From contig NZ_JABMIJ010000017.1 in assembly GCF_014885015.1 (NCBI RefSeq), forward strand, positions 35,762 to 99,761: 64,000 nucleotides of DNA, in the 5' to 3' direction. The translations under genes were made by a program, and so were the position numbers. Below are positions 38,798 through 50,400 of the stretch, in pieces (the stretch's first letter is position 1; each line of letters begins with the position of its first letter). Origin of the DNA: Spirabiliibacterium falconis. Its GTDB lineage: Bacteria > Pseudomonadota > Gammaproteobacteria > Enterobacterales > Pasteurellaceae. The notes under the pieces are model-generated. The model saw only the letters and a list, made by a program, of their open reading frames with translations. It did not search any database and had not been told where the DNA came from.

Positions 38798-41428
38798 ATG
38801 AAAAAAGCCATGCAAACGGCTGACATCAGCCCAGCACAAGCCGAAGTTAATCACTTGGTTGAAAAAGGTTTAGCAGCCTTAGAGCAATTTCGCACATTGA
38901 ATCAAGAACAAGTGGATTACATTGTTGCCAAAGCCTCTGTCGCCGCCTTAGATCAACACGGCACACTTGCTATGCACGCAATGGAAGAAACTGGGCGGGG
39001 CGTGTTTGAAGACAAAGCCACCAAAAACCTGTTCGCCTGCGAATATGTGGTGAATAATATGCGCCATTTGAAAACGGTGGGCGTCATCAGTGAAGACGAT
39101 GTTACTGGCATCACTGAAATTGCCGATCCCGTTGGGGTTATTTGCGGTGTTACACCAACGACTAACCCGACTTCTACCGCCATTTTTAAATCCTTAATCG
39201 CCCTTAAAACACGCAATCCCATCATTTTTGCCTTCCATCCATCAGCACAACAATCCTCCGCACATGCCGCACGCATTGTCTATGATGCCGCAGTGAAAGC
39301 GGGTGCGCCTGAAAACTGTATTCAATGGATTGAAACCCCATCTATGGAAGGCACTAACGCATTGATGAAACACCCTGGCATTGCCACCATTTTGGCAACT
39401 GGCGGAAATGCGATGGTGGAAGCAGCTTATTCTTGCGGCAAACCTGCCCTTGGCGTGGGGGCAGGTAACGTGCCTGCTTATGTGGAAAAATCTGCCAATA
39501 TTCAACAAGCTGCACACGATATTGTGATGTCCAAATCCTTTGACAACGGTATGGTCTGCGCCAGTGAGCAAGCCGCCATCATTGACAAAGAAATTTATGA
39601 CGACTTCATCGCAGAGCTGAAATCCTACGGTGTATATTTTGTTAATAAAAAAGAAAAAGCCTTGTTGGAGGAATTTATTTTTGGAGCAAAAGCGAATAGC
39701 CAAAACTGCGGTGGTGCAAAACTTAATCCAAATGTGGTAGGCAAATCCGCACATTGGATCGCCGAGCAAGCAGGATTTTCAGTCCCTAAAAAGACCAACA
39801 TATTAGCCGCAGTCTGCGCAGAAGTCGGGCCAAAAGAGCCACTAACACGCGAAAAACTCTCGCCTGTGTTGGCCATTTTAAAAGCCAATAGCACCGAAGA
39901 AGGCTTGAAAATGGCTGAACAAATGGTGGAATTCCACGGACTTGGGCATTCGGCTGCCATTCATACCCAAGATGCAGAACTTGCCAAAAACTTTGGCAAA
40001 TTAGTGAAAGCCATCCGTGTGATTTGGAACTCGCCATCCACCTTTGGAGGCATTGGAGATGTGTATAACTCGTTCTTGCCATCGTTGACACTCGGCTGCG
40101 GAACATACGGTAAAAACTCCGTCGGCAATAATGTAAGTGCGGTCAATCTTTTAAATATTAAACGTGTGGGCAGACGGAGAAATAATATGCAATGGTTTAA
40201 AGTGCCATCGAAAATCTACTTTGAGCGTGACTCAATTCAGTATTTAAAATCCATGAAAGGGGTAGAAAAAGCGGTTATCGTCACCGATCGTTCAATGGTC
40301 GATCTCGGTTTTGTGGAAAAAGTGGTCGCTCAATTAAACCTTCGCCGCAATAGTGTAACCTATCAATTATTTGCTGATGTTGAGCCTGATCCGAGCATTG
40401 AAACTGTACGCCGTGGCACCGAGCTATTACGCAGCTTCCGCCCTGATACCATTATTGCGCTCGGCGGCGGCTCCGTGATGGATGCAGCGAAAGTGATGTG
40501 GCTGTTCTACGAACAACCCGAAGTGGATTTCCGCGATTTAGTACAAAAATTTATGGATATTCGCAAACGTGCGTTTAAATTCCCTGAATTAGGTCGCAAA
40601 GCACGTTTTGTTGGCATTCCAACCACGTCGGGGACGGGTTCTGAGGTCACACCATTTGCGGTGATTACGGAAGGGGACAAAAAATATCCAATCGCTGACT
40701 ACTCACTCACCCCAACCGTGGCGATCGTGGATTCCTCTTTCACGATGACTGTACCTGCGAAAGTCACCGCAGATACAGGGCTTGATGTATTAACCCACGC
40801 AACTGAGGCGTATGTATCAACGCTTGCCAACGACTTCACTGATGGCTTAGCACTGCAAGCCATTAAATTGGTGTTTGAATTCTTAGAACGGTCTGTGAAA
40901 AATGGTGCGTCAGATCCAGAAGCGCGTGAGCGCATGCATAATGCGTCCACCATTGCGGGTATGGCATTTGCTAATGCGTTTTTGGGCATGAACCATTCAT
41001 TAGCACACAAAATCGGTGGGCATTTCCACACCCCACACGGGCGCACCAATGCGATTTTAATGCCGCACGTGATCCGTTATAACGGTACACGCCCTCAAAA
41101 AACGGCGACCTGGCCGAAATACAACTTCTACAAAGCGGATGTGAAATATCAAGATATCGCTAAAATGCTTGGCCTACCAGCCAGCACACCGGCGGAAGGG
41201 GTAGAATCGTTCGCTAAGGCCTGTACTGAACTGGCAGAGAAAGTCGGCATTGAGATGTCGTTTAAAGCACAAGGCATTGATGAAAAAACATGGCTTGATG
41301 CACGGCGTGATATTGCGCTGTTGGCATTTGAAGATCAATGCTCACCAGCTAACCCACGTTTGCCGTTAGTCGATGATATGGTAGAGATCTTAACTGATGC
41401 CTACTACGGCCCTGAAAAACGCCAGTAA
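38798..41428 (+). CDS. adhE: Bifunctional acetaldehyde-CoA/alcohol dehydrogenase
   Basis: AdhE converts acetyl-CoA to ethanol through acetaldehyde in fermentation and assembles into spirosomes. The N-terminal aldehyde dehydrogenase domain (about 1-440) carries the catalytic cysteine in NGMVCASEQ (Cys254). The C-terminal iron-dependent alcohol dehydrogenase domain has IALGGGSVMDAAKVMW and metal-ligand histidines in MNHSLAHKIGGHFHTPHGR. Length (876 aa) is close to the E. coli enzyme (891 aa). It stands alone behind an FNR-like site and is followed by a hairpin. Only one exact uptake sequence lies in this long gene, near 40137. Confidence 0.97.
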   Translation: MKKAMQTADISPAQAEVNHLVEKGLAALEQFRTLNQEQVDYIVAKASVAALDQHGTLAMHAMEETGRGVFEDKATKNLFACEYVVNNMRHLKTVGVISEDDVTGITEIADPVGVICGVTPTTNPTSTAIFKSLIALKTRNPIIFAFHPSAQQSSAHAARIVYDAAVKAGAPENCIQWIETPSMEGTNALMKHPGIATILATGGNAMVEAAYSCGKPALGVGAGNVPAYVEKSANIQQAAHDIVMSKSFDNGMVCASEQAAIIDKEIYDDFIAELKSYGVYFVNKKEKALLEEFIFGAKANSQNCGGAKLNPNVVGKSAHWIAEQAGFSVPKKTNILAAVCAEVGPKEPLTREKLSPVLAILKANSTEEGLKMAEQMVEFHGLGHSAAIHTQDAELAKNFGKLVKAIRVIWNSPSTFGGIGDVYNSFLPSLTLGCGTYGKNSVGNNVSAVNLLNIKRVGRRRNNMQWFKVPSKIYFERDSIQYLKSMKGVEKAVIVTDRSMVDLGFVEKVVAQLNLRRNSVTYQLFADVEPDPSIETVRRGTELLRSFRPDTIIALGGGSVMDAAKVMWLFYEQPEVDFRDLVQKFMDIRKRAFKFPELGRKARFVGIPTTSGTGSEVTPFAVITEGDKKYPIADYSLTPTVAIVDSSFTMTVPAKVTADTGLDVLTHATEAYVSTLANDFTDGLALQAIKLVFEFLERSVKNGASDPEARERMHNASTIAGMAFANAFLGMNHSLAHKIGGHFHTPHGRTNAILMPHVIRYNGTRPQKTATWPKYNFYKADVKYQDIAKMLGLPASTPAEGVESFAKACTELAEKVGIEMSFKAQGIDEKTWLDARRDIALLAFEDQCSPANPRLPLVDDMVEILTDAYYGPEKRQ

Positions 41429-41441
41429 TCTATTGGCAAAC

Positions 41442-41472
41442 AAAAACCGCACTTTAACGTGCGGTTTTTTTA
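41442..41472. terminator. Bidirectional terminator between adhE and crcB
   Basis: AAAAACCGCAC and GTGCGGTTTTT form an 11-bp stem with a 6-nt loop, followed by TTTTTT on the plus strand and by T-rich sequence on the minus strand. One arm is an exact uptake sequence, the other deviates (CGTGCGGT). It can end adhE and the convergent crcB transcript. Confidence 0.85.
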
Positions 41473-41474
41473 TT

Positions 41475-41849
41475 TTAGTGCCACCAACGCCAAAGCCCAT
41501 AACCAAGTGCGGTACACGCAAGCCCCAAGCCTAAATGTATCGCCATCACGCCAAAGGCATTCAGCCATTTCTCACTGAGTAATTTTTCCAGCACTTCACC
41601 TGAGAATGACGAAAACGTGGTTAAGCTCCCTAAAAAGCCCGTAACAATAAAAACACGCCATTGCGCACTGATGTTGGGGTGCGTAAAAAATACGGCCATC
41701 ATTATCCCAATGATAAAGCACCCAATGAGATTGGCAAGCAATGTTCCAACGGCAAATTGCTCGCCAAGTGGATTCAGCCACAACGAGAGCAACCAGCGGC
41801 ACACCGCCCCAATGCTGGCACCCAACGCGATGAGCAACACCAGTTTCAT
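41475..41849 (-). CDS. crcB: Fluoride ion exporter CrcB (Fluc)
   Basis: A 124-aa, four-segment membrane protein forming dual-topology dimeric fluoride channels. The motifs GASIGAVCRWLLSLW, GTLLANLIGCFIIGI and VTGFLGSLTTFSSFSGEV (with the phenylalanine-box and central sodium-site residues) are diagnostic. It is the last gene of the run argC-argB-argH-DUF2288-HAD-crcB. I find no fluoride riboswitch upstream: only 18 bp separate it from the HAD gene. Confidence 0.93.
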   Translation of the reverse strand: MKLVLLIALGASIGAVCRWLLSLWLNPLGEQFAVGTLLANLIGCFIIGIMMAVFFTHPNISAQWRVFIVTGFLGSLTTFSSFSGEVLEKLLSEKWLNAFGVMAIHLGLGLACTALGYGLWRWWH

Positions 41850-41867
41850 TTTTCCTCCAAAGTGCGG

Positions 41868-42686
41868 TTATACCCCAAACAATGCACGCAAATAACTGGC
41901 GACAGACTCATTGCTGTTCGTGCCAATCTGCACCACCCCGCTCGCCTGCGCTTTCAGACGTGGGTCAGCGTTACCCATCATGCAACCACGCCCCACCGCT
42001 TGCAACATCGCCAAATCATTTAGCCCATCACCAAACGCAACACACTCTGCAAGGGTATAATCTCGCTGCGCCAAAAGTGCGGTCAAGGCCGCCGCTTTAC
42101 TTACGCCTTTGTGCATAAACTCAACACAACGTGGGCCAGAGTGGGTAATACTCACAATGTCCCCAAATTGCGCTTGTACATGTTGCTCTATTGGCACAAG
42201 AAATTCAGGCTCACGCGCGATAAAAAAGACTTTTTCACAGGTGTGTAGTGAATGCGTTGCAAAATCAACCACATTATAGCCATAGCCTGAATCTGTAAAA
42301 TAACGCTCAAATTCTGGTACGGCTTGGTTGATGTACCACTGCCCATCTTGATAGGTATTCATGACCACATTTTGGCGATCAAACGGCACTTGAAGCAACG
42401 CTTGTGCGACAGCATCTGGCAGAAAGTGCGCATCAAGCGAATTCCCTGAAATATCATGTGTTCGTGCACCGTTCGCGGTAATCATTACACCGCGTTGTAA
42501 GCCAATACGCTTAACAATGCCTGCCACATCAGGGTAACTGCGTCCAGTGGCAAGCACAATATCAACCCCTTGGCGTTCAAGGCGTTGCAACGTCTCAATG
42601 GTAAAATCACCCACAGAATGTTGGGCATTCAGTAGCGTGCCGTCCAAATCCGACACCACCGCGCGAAATGTGTTATTAAACGCCAT
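41868..42686 (-). CDS. Cof-type HAD phosphatase
   Basis: A 272-aa haloacid-dehalogenase phosphatase of the Cof/IIB class, which act on sugar phosphates or cofactor phosphates. Motif I AVVSDLDGTLLNAQ is near residue 10, motif II VLATGRSYPDV near 46, and motif IV AFGDGLNDLAML with the later MGNADPRLKA completes the pattern. I set the start at ATG 42684-42686 because AGGAG precedes it at good spacing and a longer reading would overlap the upstream gene. Substrate unknown. It is within the arg gene run. Confidence 0.87.
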   Translation of the reverse strand: MAFNNTFRAVVSDLDGTLLNAQHSVGDFTIETLQRLERQGVDIVLATGRSYPDVAGIVKRIGLQRGVMITANGARTHDISGNSLDAHFLPDAVAQALLQVPFDRQNVVMNTYQDGQWYINQAVPEFERYFTDSGYGYNVVDFATHSLHTCEKVFFIAREPEFLVPIEQHVQAQFGDIVSITHSGPRCVEFMHKGVSKAAALTALLAQRDYTLAECVAFGDGLNDLAMLQAVGRGCMMGNADPRLKAQASGVVQIGTNSNESVASYLRALFGV

Positions 42687-42697
42687 AAATTCTCCTG

Positions 42698-43003
42698 TTA
42701 TTGCTGTGTGATGATTTCCTGCACCAAGATCCACGGCGGCAACACCACCGCCCACAGCTCGTGATTTTCTGCATAAAAGCACTGCGCCTGTTCAGCGGTC
42801 ACCGCATGGATTTTCCCTTGTTCAATCAATGCGGCGATGCTCGCACTGTCATCATTTAGCATCTGCTGCCCCAATGCGACCAAATCCAATTCTGGCGCAA
42901 CATAAACCACTCGCCCACGGGCAAAATGCACCTGCAACTCGTGCCAGTGAATTTTGGCAATCTCTTGGTTAAGATCGAGCTCTTCTAATGAATCGTTTTG
43001 CAT
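42698..43003 (-). CDS. DUF2288 family protein
   Basis: A 101-aa cytoplasmic protein. The patterns IAKIHWHELQVHFARGRVV, VAPELDLVALGQQM and a C-terminal LWAVVLPPWILVQEI identify the DUF2288 family, which has no assigned function. Its ATG overlaps the argH stop by one base (TAATG), and the HAD gene starts 11 bp after it, so translation is coupled within the arginine operon. Confidence 0.85.
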   Translation of the reverse strand: MQNDSLEELDLNQEIAKIHWHELQVHFARGRVVYVAPELDLVALGQQMLNDDSASIAALIEQGKIHAVTAEQAQCFYAENHELWAVVLPPWILVQEIITQQ

Positions 43004-44382
43004 TAATCCTGCTCCGACCGCACTTTTGCATTGGCAATCGCCTCAGCAACACGCTCAGGTGCAACACCACCTTTTGCACAACGTTGTGCAAGGCATGAAT
43101 CTAATGAAAGTGCGGTGTAAACGTCCTCACCTATCACATCGCTAAACTGCTGAAACTCCTGCACGCTCAATTCTTCCAATGCTTTGCCTTGACTGATAGC
43201 ATACACCACTGCCTCACCCACGATGTGGTGTGAATCCCGAAACGGAATGCCTTTAGCAACCAAATAATCTGCCAATTCTGTGGCGTTGGAATAACCTTTA
43301 AGGGCAGCATCTTTCGTTTTTTCTACATTCACGTTAATATCATCCAGCACCAAAGCCGCCATATCCAAACATGCATGCCAGCTATCCAATGCGTCAAAAA
43401 TCCCCTCTTTGTCTTCTTGCATATCTTTATTATATGCCAACGACAACCCTTTCATCGTGACCAACATACCTGTCAATGCGCCGACTACACGCCCTGTTTT
43501 ACCACGAATCAACTCACAGGCATCAGGGTTTTTCTTTTGCGGCATTAATGATGAACCTGACGTTACACGGTCAGACAATTCCACAAAATTTGCCTCGCCG
43601 CTGTTAAAAATAATCAAATCTTCCGCAAAACGTGAAAGATGCACTTGACCGATGCTAGCAATGGAGAGCAATTCTAAAATATGGTCACGATCAGATACCG
43701 TATCCAAACTGTTGTTAGTAGCGCAAGCAAAGCCAAGATCACGGGCGAGCTGTTCACGGTCAACGGGATAGGCTGTACCCGCTAATGCACCGCAGCCTAA
43801 CGGGCAAGTATTCATCCGTTGATAGGCATCACGCAGGCGAGAATAATCGCGATCCAGCATTTCAAAATACGCCAAACACCAATGCGCAAACGTGACGGGC
43901 TGCGCACGTTGCAGATGGGTATAACCTGGCATAACCGCACTTTGTGTTTTTTCGGCGGTGCTGACTAATTGGCGTTGCAATGCGCGGATCGCTTTTTGCA
44001 ACGCTGTTACCTGCTGTTTGCACCACAACTTAATATCCAATGCGACTTGATCATTGCGTGAACGTCCTGTATGTAATTTTTTGCCTAAATCGCCCACGCG
44101 CTCAATCAGTTTGCTCTCCACCCAACTGTGAATATCTTCATGCTCATCTTGCAAAATGATCTCTGGATTTTCCGCTACAATACGGTGCAACTGCTCAAGT
44201 GCGGTTTGTAATTGCTGTTGCTCCTGTGCATTCAATACGCCCACATTCAACAAAGCCTTTGACCACCCAATTGAGCCTTCAATATCTTGCTCAGCGAGTC
44301 GGTAATCAAAACGCAGGGAATCATTAAACTGTTTAAAACGTACATCCGCTGCTTGAGTGAAACGCCCACCCCATAATGCCAT
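43003..44382 (-). CDS. argH: Argininosuccinate lyase
   Basis: Final step of arginine synthesis, cleaving argininosuccinate to arginine and fumarate. The fumarase-superfamily signature [12 protein letters not shown] is near residue 280. Substrate-site motifs include [13 protein letters not shown] at the start, the EDIHSWVE block, [14 protein letters not shown] near 110 and [17 protein letters not shown] near 155-171. Length (459 aa) is standard. It lies 21 bp downstream of argB. Confidence 0.97.
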   Translation of the reverse strand: MALWGGRFTQAADVRFKQFNDSLRFDYRLAEQDIEGSIGWSKALLNVGVLNAQEQQQLQTALEQLHRIVAENPEIILQDEHEDIHSWVESKLIERVGDLGKKLHTGRSRNDQVALDIKLWCKQQVTALQKAIRALQRQLVSTAEKTQSAVMPGYTHLQRAQPVTFAHWCLAYFEMLDRDYSRLRDAYQRMNTCPLGCGALAGTAYPVDREQLARDLGFACATNNSLDTVSDRDHILELLSIASIGQVHLSRFAEDLIIFNSGEANFVELSDRVTSGSSLMPQKKNPDACELIRGKTGRVVGALTGMLVTMKGLSLAYNKDMQEDKEGIFDALDSWHACLDMAALVLDDINVNVEKTKDAALKGYSNATELADYLVAKGIPFRDSHHIVGEAVVYAISQGKALEELSVQEFQQFSDVIGEDVYTALSLDSCLAQRCAKGGVAPERVAEAIANAKVRSEQD

Positions 44383-44403
44383 AATCGTTATCCTCTTTTA
44401 TTA

Positions 44404-45180
44404 TTAATTTGCTTGAATCATTGTGCCAATTGGCTCACCCGCCAAAAGTGCGGTCAACTTGTCGCTATTTTTCCAGCTCGCGATGATAACAGGCTGCCCC
44501 AAATCATACGCCACCTGCCACGCAGCATTCACTTTCACCGCCATACCATCACGAATCACACCGTCTTGAATAAAGGCATCAATTTGTGTGCGCGTTAAAT
44601 GTGGCATACATTGCCCTGTGCTATCCAGTACACCCTCAACATCGGATAAAAATACCAACTGCGCCTGCAATAATTTCGCCACACACACAGCCGCTTGATC
44701 AGCATTAATATTCATCAGCCGACCACGACTATCCATGCCAATAGAGCTGATTAACGGTAAAAATCCCGCATGGAGCAACGTGCGCAATAGTGTTGCATCA
44801 TAAGGTTCAACCTGCCCAACATGCCCTAAATCCACATCAATTTGCACAGCGTGCGTCATATGCCCATCGCCCAAACATAGCCCAACTGCGTTGAGATGTT
44901 TCTGTAATGCCTGTGCAAGTAGCGTTTTGTTCGCCGTGCCCGCTAACGCTCCCACCACAGGGTTGATGTGATCCGATGGCGTTATACGCAAGCCGTGCTT
45001 TTTACGCACAGGCAAGTTGAGTTGTGCCATTAAATTGTCCACCACCACGCCGCCGCCATGTACGATGACCACATCGCGTCGTGAGTGCTGGCGAAACGTG
45101 CAAAGTGCGGTCAAGAGATTATCCATCGCCTGCGGGTTGTCGAGCAATGCACCGCCGACTTTTAGCACCAATGTTTGCAT
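44404..45180 (-). CDS. argB: Acetylglutamate kinase
   Basis: Phosphorylates N-acetylglutamate in arginine synthesis. The amino-acid-kinase signatures are LVLKVGGALLDN at the start, VIVHGGGVVVDNLM near 38-51, and INADQAAVCVAKLLQAQLVF. At 258 aa it is the short, E. coli-type arginine-insensitive form, lacking the N-terminal helix of feedback-inhibited enzymes; this is a family inference. Its start overlaps the argC stop by one base. Confidence 0.96.
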   Translation of the reverse strand: MQTLVLKVGGALLDNPQAMDNLLTALCTFRQHSRRDVVIVHGGGVVVDNLMAQLNLPVRKKHGLRITPSDHINPVVGALAGTANKTLLAQALQKHLNAVGLCLGDGHMTHAVQIDVDLGHVGQVEPYDATLLRTLLHAGFLPLISSIGMDSRGRLMNINADQAAVCVAKLLQAQLVFLSDVEGVLDSTGQCMPHLTRTQIDAFIQDGVIRDGMAVKVNAAWQVAYDLGQPVIIASWKNSDKLTALLAGEPIGTMIQAN

Positions 45181-46181
45181 TAAAATAATCCTAGTGTTTG
45201 TTCAAATTGATTACGCATATTCGCGCACTGCACTGCTTGTGCCGCCGCCCCTTTCAATAAATTATCCTCTGCCCCCACGATAATGATATGCCCATTATGC
45301 ACACGAAATCCAATGTCGCAAAACGGCGTATGTTGCACCTGTGCCACCGCGGGCAATTCACGGCAAAGGCGTACCAATGGTGCATTCCCATAAGCGTGTT
45401 CAAAGGCCTCTTGCACTTGTGCCTCACTCACGCCCGCAGCCAATTTGGCGGTAATGGTGGCTAAAATACCCCGCTTAAAATTCCCTAAGTGCGGTGTAAA
45501 AATCACTTCCCGCCCAAGATGTGTGGCGATTTCTGGCTGATGGCGATGGCTGAACACACCATAAGGCTGCAAGCTCACTTCGCAAAAACTGCTCTTCAAG
45601 CTCGCCTTGCGCCCCGCGCCACTCACGCCGCTTACGGCATTAATCACAGGCAAGGTGTTTTCATCCAGTAAATTCGCCTCAATGAGTGGCTTCAAACTTA
45701 ACTGCGAAACCGTTGGATAACACCCTGCCACGGCGACCAAATTTGTCTGTCGAAGGTGCTCCCCCGTCCACTCAGGTAAGCCATAAACCGCACTTTTTAA
45801 CAATTCAGGATATTGATGTGAAAAGCCATAAAATTGCGGGTAAAAATCACGATCATTCACCCGAAACGCACCTGAGAGGTCAAACACTTGGCAACCTTTG
45901 GCATAAAAGTGCGGTGCAAGATCGTGGCTCACCTCATGAGCGGTGGCTAAAAACACCACATCTGCACTGTCCGCAACAGCGGCAACGTCGTCAAGTGGCT
46001 GCAAGTTCAACGCAACACAGTTCGCTAAATGCGGGTAAAGCACACTGAGTGGTTTGTTGGCATCCGCACTTTGGCGTGAAACATAAAGTGCGGTTAGCTC
46101 AAATTTGGGGTGGCGAGTTAAAATCCGTGCAAGCTCTGCACCAGTATAGCCACTTGCGCCAATAATCACTGCATTTAACAT
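45180..46181 (-). CDS. argC: N-acetyl-gamma-glutamyl-phosphate reductase
   Basis: Reduces N-acetylglutamyl phosphate to the semialdehyde. It begins with a Rossmann motif [14 protein letters not shown]. The catalytic cysteine is in [13 protein letters not shown] near residue 155, and the substrate His motif appears as [12 protein letters not shown]. Length is 333 aa. First gene of argCBH and divergent from argE across 131 bp. I see no convincing ArgR box in that gap. Confidence 0.96.
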   Translation of the reverse strand: MLNAVIIGASGYTGAELARILTRHPKFELTALYVSRQSADANKPLSVLYPHLANCVALNLQPLDDVAAVADSADVVFLATAHEVSHDLAPHFYAKGCQVFDLSGAFRVNDRDFYPQFYGFSHQYPELLKSAVYGLPEWTGEHLRQTNLVAVAGCYPTVSQLSLKPLIEANLLDENTLPVINAVSGVSGAGRKASLKSSFCEVSLQPYGVFSHRHQPEIATHLGREVIFTPHLGNFKRGILATITAKLAAGVSEAQVQEAFEHAYGNAPLVRLCRELPAVAQVQHTPFCDIGFRVHNGHIIIVGAEDNLLKGAAAQAVQCANMRNQFEQTLGLF

Positions 46182-46312
46182 CTCAAGCCCTCTTTTTTAT
46201 TGATTTTCCGTATTGTAACCAATTTTACTGATATTGCCACACTCGCCGAAATTTTATTGCGAGCTGAGGCAAAATTGAGTATGTTGGTATCCTCATTGAT
46301 GAAGGAGACCTT

Positions 46313-47455
46313 ATGCAACTGCCCCCATTTCTTACACTTTACCGCACATTAATTGCCGAAAACACCGTATCCAGCCTTGTGGAAAGTGAAGATGTCAGCA
46401 ACCGCACTTTTATTGACACACTGGCAACGTGGTTAGAAACGCTCGGCTTTCAATGCGACATTCTGCCCATTGACAATGCACGCAACAAATTCAACTTGCT
46501 CGCCACCTATGGACAAGGTGATGGCGGCTTGTTACTTGCAGGGCATAGCGACACTGTTCCCTTTGATGAAGGACGTTGGAATAGCGATCCATTCACCTTA
46601 ACCGAAAAAGACGGTAAATTTTATGGCCTCGGCACCGCCGATATGAAAGGCTTTTTCGCCTTTATCGTGGATACGCTCGCCACGCTGGATTTAACGCAAC
46701 TCAAAAAGCCGCTACGCATTTTGGCGACAGCGGATGAAGAAACAACGATGATCGGTGCACGCACCTTCGCCAAGCACGCCCACATTCGCCCCGACTGCGC
46801 CATTATTGGCGAACCGTCATCATTAAAACCAATTCGGGCGCATAAAGGCTACATCGGCAATGCGATTCGGGTAACAGGCAAATCGGGGCATTCCAGTGAT
46901 CCTGATGCAGGCGTGAACGCACTCGAGATCATGCACGAAGCCACTGCTAAGCTGATTGATTTACGCAATCATCTCAAAACGCACTTTCATCACGACGGAT
47001 TTGCCATTCCTTACCCAACCATGAACCTTGCTAACATTCACGGTGGTGATGCCCTCAACCGTATTTGCGCCTGCTGCGAGCTGCAATTCGACATTCGCCC
47101 GCTGCCGAATTTGAAGCTGGAAGACTTAAACGACATGATGCAACAAGCACTCGCCCCACTGATGGAACGCTGGGGCGATCGGGTGCAATTGACCGCACTT
47201 TATGAGCCGATCCCAGGCTATGAATGCGAGCACAGTGCGCAGGCAGTGCAGGTGGTGGAAAAACTGGTCGGCGAAAAGGCCGAAACCGTCAACTACTGCA
47301 CCGAAGCCCCATTTATTCAGGAACTATGCCCCACTTTGGTGCTCGGTCCTGGCTCCATAGAGCAAGCCCACCAACCCGATGAATTTCTCGATGCCAAATT
47401 CATCGAGCCGACTCGTGTGTTACTTGCCAAATTGATCCAACATTTCTGTGGGTAA
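46313..47455 (+). CDS. argE: Acetylornithine deacetylase
   Basis: M20-family metalloamidase releasing ornithine from N-acetylornithine, the linear arginine route. Metal-site motifs are [16 protein letters not shown] near 75-90, [11 protein letters not shown] near 110, [10 protein letters not shown] near 142 and [15 protein letters not shown] near 167. Length (380 aa) is standard. A GAAGGAG ribosome-binding site precedes the ATG. It diverges from argCBH and converges on carB. Confidence 0.95.
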   Translation: MQLPPFLTLYRTLIAENTVSSLVESEDVSNRTFIDTLATWLETLGFQCDILPIDNARNKFNLLATYGQGDGGLLLAGHSDTVPFDEGRWNSDPFTLTEKDGKFYGLGTADMKGFFAFIVDTLATLDLTQLKKPLRILATADEETTMIGARTFAKHAHIRPDCAIIGEPSSLKPIRAHKGYIGNAIRVTGKSGHSSDPDAGVNALEIMHEATAKLIDLRNHLKTHFHHDGFAIPYPTMNLANIHGGDALNRICACCELQFDIRPLPNLKLEDLNDMMQQALAPLMERWGDRVQLTALYEPIPGYECEHSAQAVQVVEKLVGEKAETVNYCTEAPFIQELCPTLVLGPGSIEQAHQPDEFLDAKFIEPTRVLLAKLIQHFCG

Positions 47456-47459
47456 CACA

Positions 47460-47482
47460 AAAGTGCGGTCTAACCGCACTTT
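47460..47482. terminator. Bidirectional uptake-sequence hairpin between argE and carB
   Basis: AAAGTGCGGT and ACCGCACTTT form a 10-bp stem with a 3-nt loop, directly after the argE stop and just past the convergent carB stop. Confidence 0.75.
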
Positions 47483-47488
47483 CATGTT

Positions 47489-50400
47489 TTAGTGCATATC
47501 CTGCAAGCGATAAACGTGCGTGTGTTGTAAACTTTCCAATCCTTGGCTCAATGCCTCCCCGCCTGCAATCGTGGTGTAAAGCGGAATACGCATTTGCAAC
47601 GCACTGGTGCGAATGGAATGACTATCCGCGACCGATTCAGGCTGTGCGCCAGCGGTGTTAATGATCATCGCAATCTCACTATTTTTGATCGCATCAACGA
47701 TATGTGGGCGACCTTCGCGCACTTTGTTGACGATTTGCACGCCTAAGCCTTGCTCACGCAAGAATTGTGCAGTGCCGCGGGTGGAACACAAACCATAGCC
47801 AAGTTGCTGTAACTGCTTCGCCAATGGCACCAATTTCGCTTTATCACCATCCACCACAGAGAGGAAAATTTTACCTGATGCTGGCAAACGCTCACCTGCA
47901 CCGAGTTGCGCTTTCACAAAGGCTTCAGCAAAGGTTTCGCCTACGCCCATTACTTCCCCAGTAGAACGCATTTCTGGCCCTAATATCGTGTCAACACCTG
48001 GGAATTTGATGAACGGGAATACCGCCTCTTTGACAGAATATAAGTGCGGTATCGTTTCTGTCAGCACGCCTTGCTCGACAAGCGAAATGCCCGCCATCAC
48101 TTTGGCAGCAATTTTTGCCAGTGGCACACCTGTCGCTTTAGAAACAAACGGCACCGTGCGTGAGGCACGCGGGTTAACTTCCAGTACATAAACTGTGCCA
48201 TCTTTCACGGCAAACTGTACATTCATCAAGCCCACCACATTCAAGGCTTTCGCCATTGCGACAGTTTGGCGACGAATTTCATCTTGAATCTCACCACTTA
48301 AGGAATACGGCGGCAGCGAGCAGGCAGAATCACCGCTGTGAATGCCTGCTTGCTCAATGTGTTGCATAATCCCGCCGATAACCACCGCTTGCCCGTCGCA
48401 GATGCAATCCACATCCACTTCAATCGCGTCGTTGAGGAAGTGGTCGAGCAAAATTGGGCTATCGTCAGAGACCTTGACCGCCTCACGCATATAGCGCATC
48501 AATTCTTCATCGTTATAGACAATTTGCATCGCCCGCCCACCAAGCACATAAGACGGGCGCACCACCAGCGGATAACCCACCTCTTGCGCTAGCGTCAAGG
48601 CTTGTTCACTGCTCTGTGCAATGCGGTTTTCTGGCTGTTTTAAGTTCAATTGCTGTAAAATGTGCTGGAAGCGTTCACGGTCTTCCGCGGCATCAATACT
48701 ATCGGCTGAGGTGCCAATAATGCGTACGCCATTTTCATGCAATGCATTCGCCAGTTTGAGCGGTGTTTGCCCGCCGTAATGCACAATCACGCCAAACGGA
48801 TTTTCAATGCGTACAATTTCCAACACTTCTTCCAAGGTCAAGGGTTCAAAATAGAGCCTATCGGCGGTATCAAAATCCGTGGAGACGGTTTCAGGGTTAC
48901 AGTTGACCATAATAGTTTCAAACCCCGCTTCTTTCAGCGCAAGAGCGGCATGCACACAGCAATAATCAAACTCGATCCCTTGCCCAATACGGTTCGGACC
49001 ACCGCCTAAAATCATCACTTTTTTGCGATCCGTTGGGCGCGCTTCGCACTCTTGCTCATAGGTAGAATAGAGATACGCCGTATCGGACGTAAACTCCGCG
49101 GCACAGGTGTCCACACGTTTATATACAGGGTGCAGCCCAAGCTCATGACGCTTAGCACGAACCGCACTTTCATCGCATTTCACCAACTGTGCAATGCGTT
49201 TATCCGCGAATCCTTTGCGTTTTAAGCGACGCAATTCGTGGTAATCGAGATCAGAGAGCGTTTTTTTCTCCAATGCCAACTCATCAAGCACCAAATCGCG
49301 AATTTGCACTAAAAACCACGGGTCAATTTTGCTGTAATGATAGACTTCATCAATATCCCAGCCACTCGCCAGCGCATCAGCGACATACAAAATACGCTCA
49401 GGGCCAGGGTTGGAAAGCTCGGTGCGCAATTTTTCGGTGTCTTCCGTTTTGAGATTGAAGCCACAAATACCTGTCTCCAGCCCACGCAGTGCTTTTTGTA
49501 AAGACTCTTGGAAAGTGCACCCCATCGCCATCACCTCGCCGACGGATTTCATTTGGGTGGTAAGGCGATCGTCCGCTTGCGGGAATTTTTCAAAGGCAAA
49601 GCGAGGCACTTTGGTGACCACATAGTCAATCGATGGCTCAAACGAGGCTGGAATTAGCCCGCCTGTGATGTCATTGCGCAGCTCGTTTAGGGTGTAACCT
49701 ACCGCCAACTTCGCCGCCACTTTGGCGATCGGGAAGCCTGTGGCTTTGGAGGCTAGCGCAGAAGAGCGACTTACGCGCGGGTTCATTTCAATCACGATCA
49801 TCTCGCCATTTTCAGGATTAACGGCAAATTGCACATTCGAGCCGCCCGTATCCACGCCTATTTCCCGTAGCACAGCCAGCGAAGCGTTTCGCATGATTTG
49901 GTATTCTTTATCGGTCAAAGTTTGTGCAGGCGCGACGGTGATGGAATCCCCCGTGTGCACGCCCATGGCGTCGAGGTTTTCAATCGAGCAGATGATAATG
50001 CAGTTATCCGCCTTGTCACGCACCACTTCCATTTCATACTCTTTCCAGCCCAATACCGATTGCTCAATCAGCAACTCATGGGTTGGCGAGGCATCAAAGC
50101 CGCGTTCACAAATCGCTTGAAATTCATCGCGGTTATAGGCAATCCCGCCGCCACTGCCGCCCATAGTGAATGATGGACGAATCAGCGTTGGAAAACCAAC
50201 CGCACTTTGCGCCTGCCAAGCCTCTTCAAAGGTATGTGCCACAAAGGATTTTGGCGTGTTTAAGCCAATTTTCGCCATTGCCTCTTTAAACCGCCCACGA
50301 TCTTCGGCTTTATCAATCGCATCTTCGCTGGCACCAATGAGTTCCACGCCGTATTTTTCCAACACGCCCTGTTTTGCAAGATCGAGGGCGCAGTTAAGTG

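Noticed and set aside
41850..41867. Fluoride riboswitch upstream of crcB
   Set aside because: Only 18 bp separate crcB from the preceding gene, and no pseudoknot-like element appears in the adjacent coding sequence.
46182..46312. Possible ArgR boxes between argC and argE
   Set aside because: No segment approaches TGAAT-N4-ATTCA; the best stretches miss at least four core positions. Contrast with the strong pair upstream of carA.
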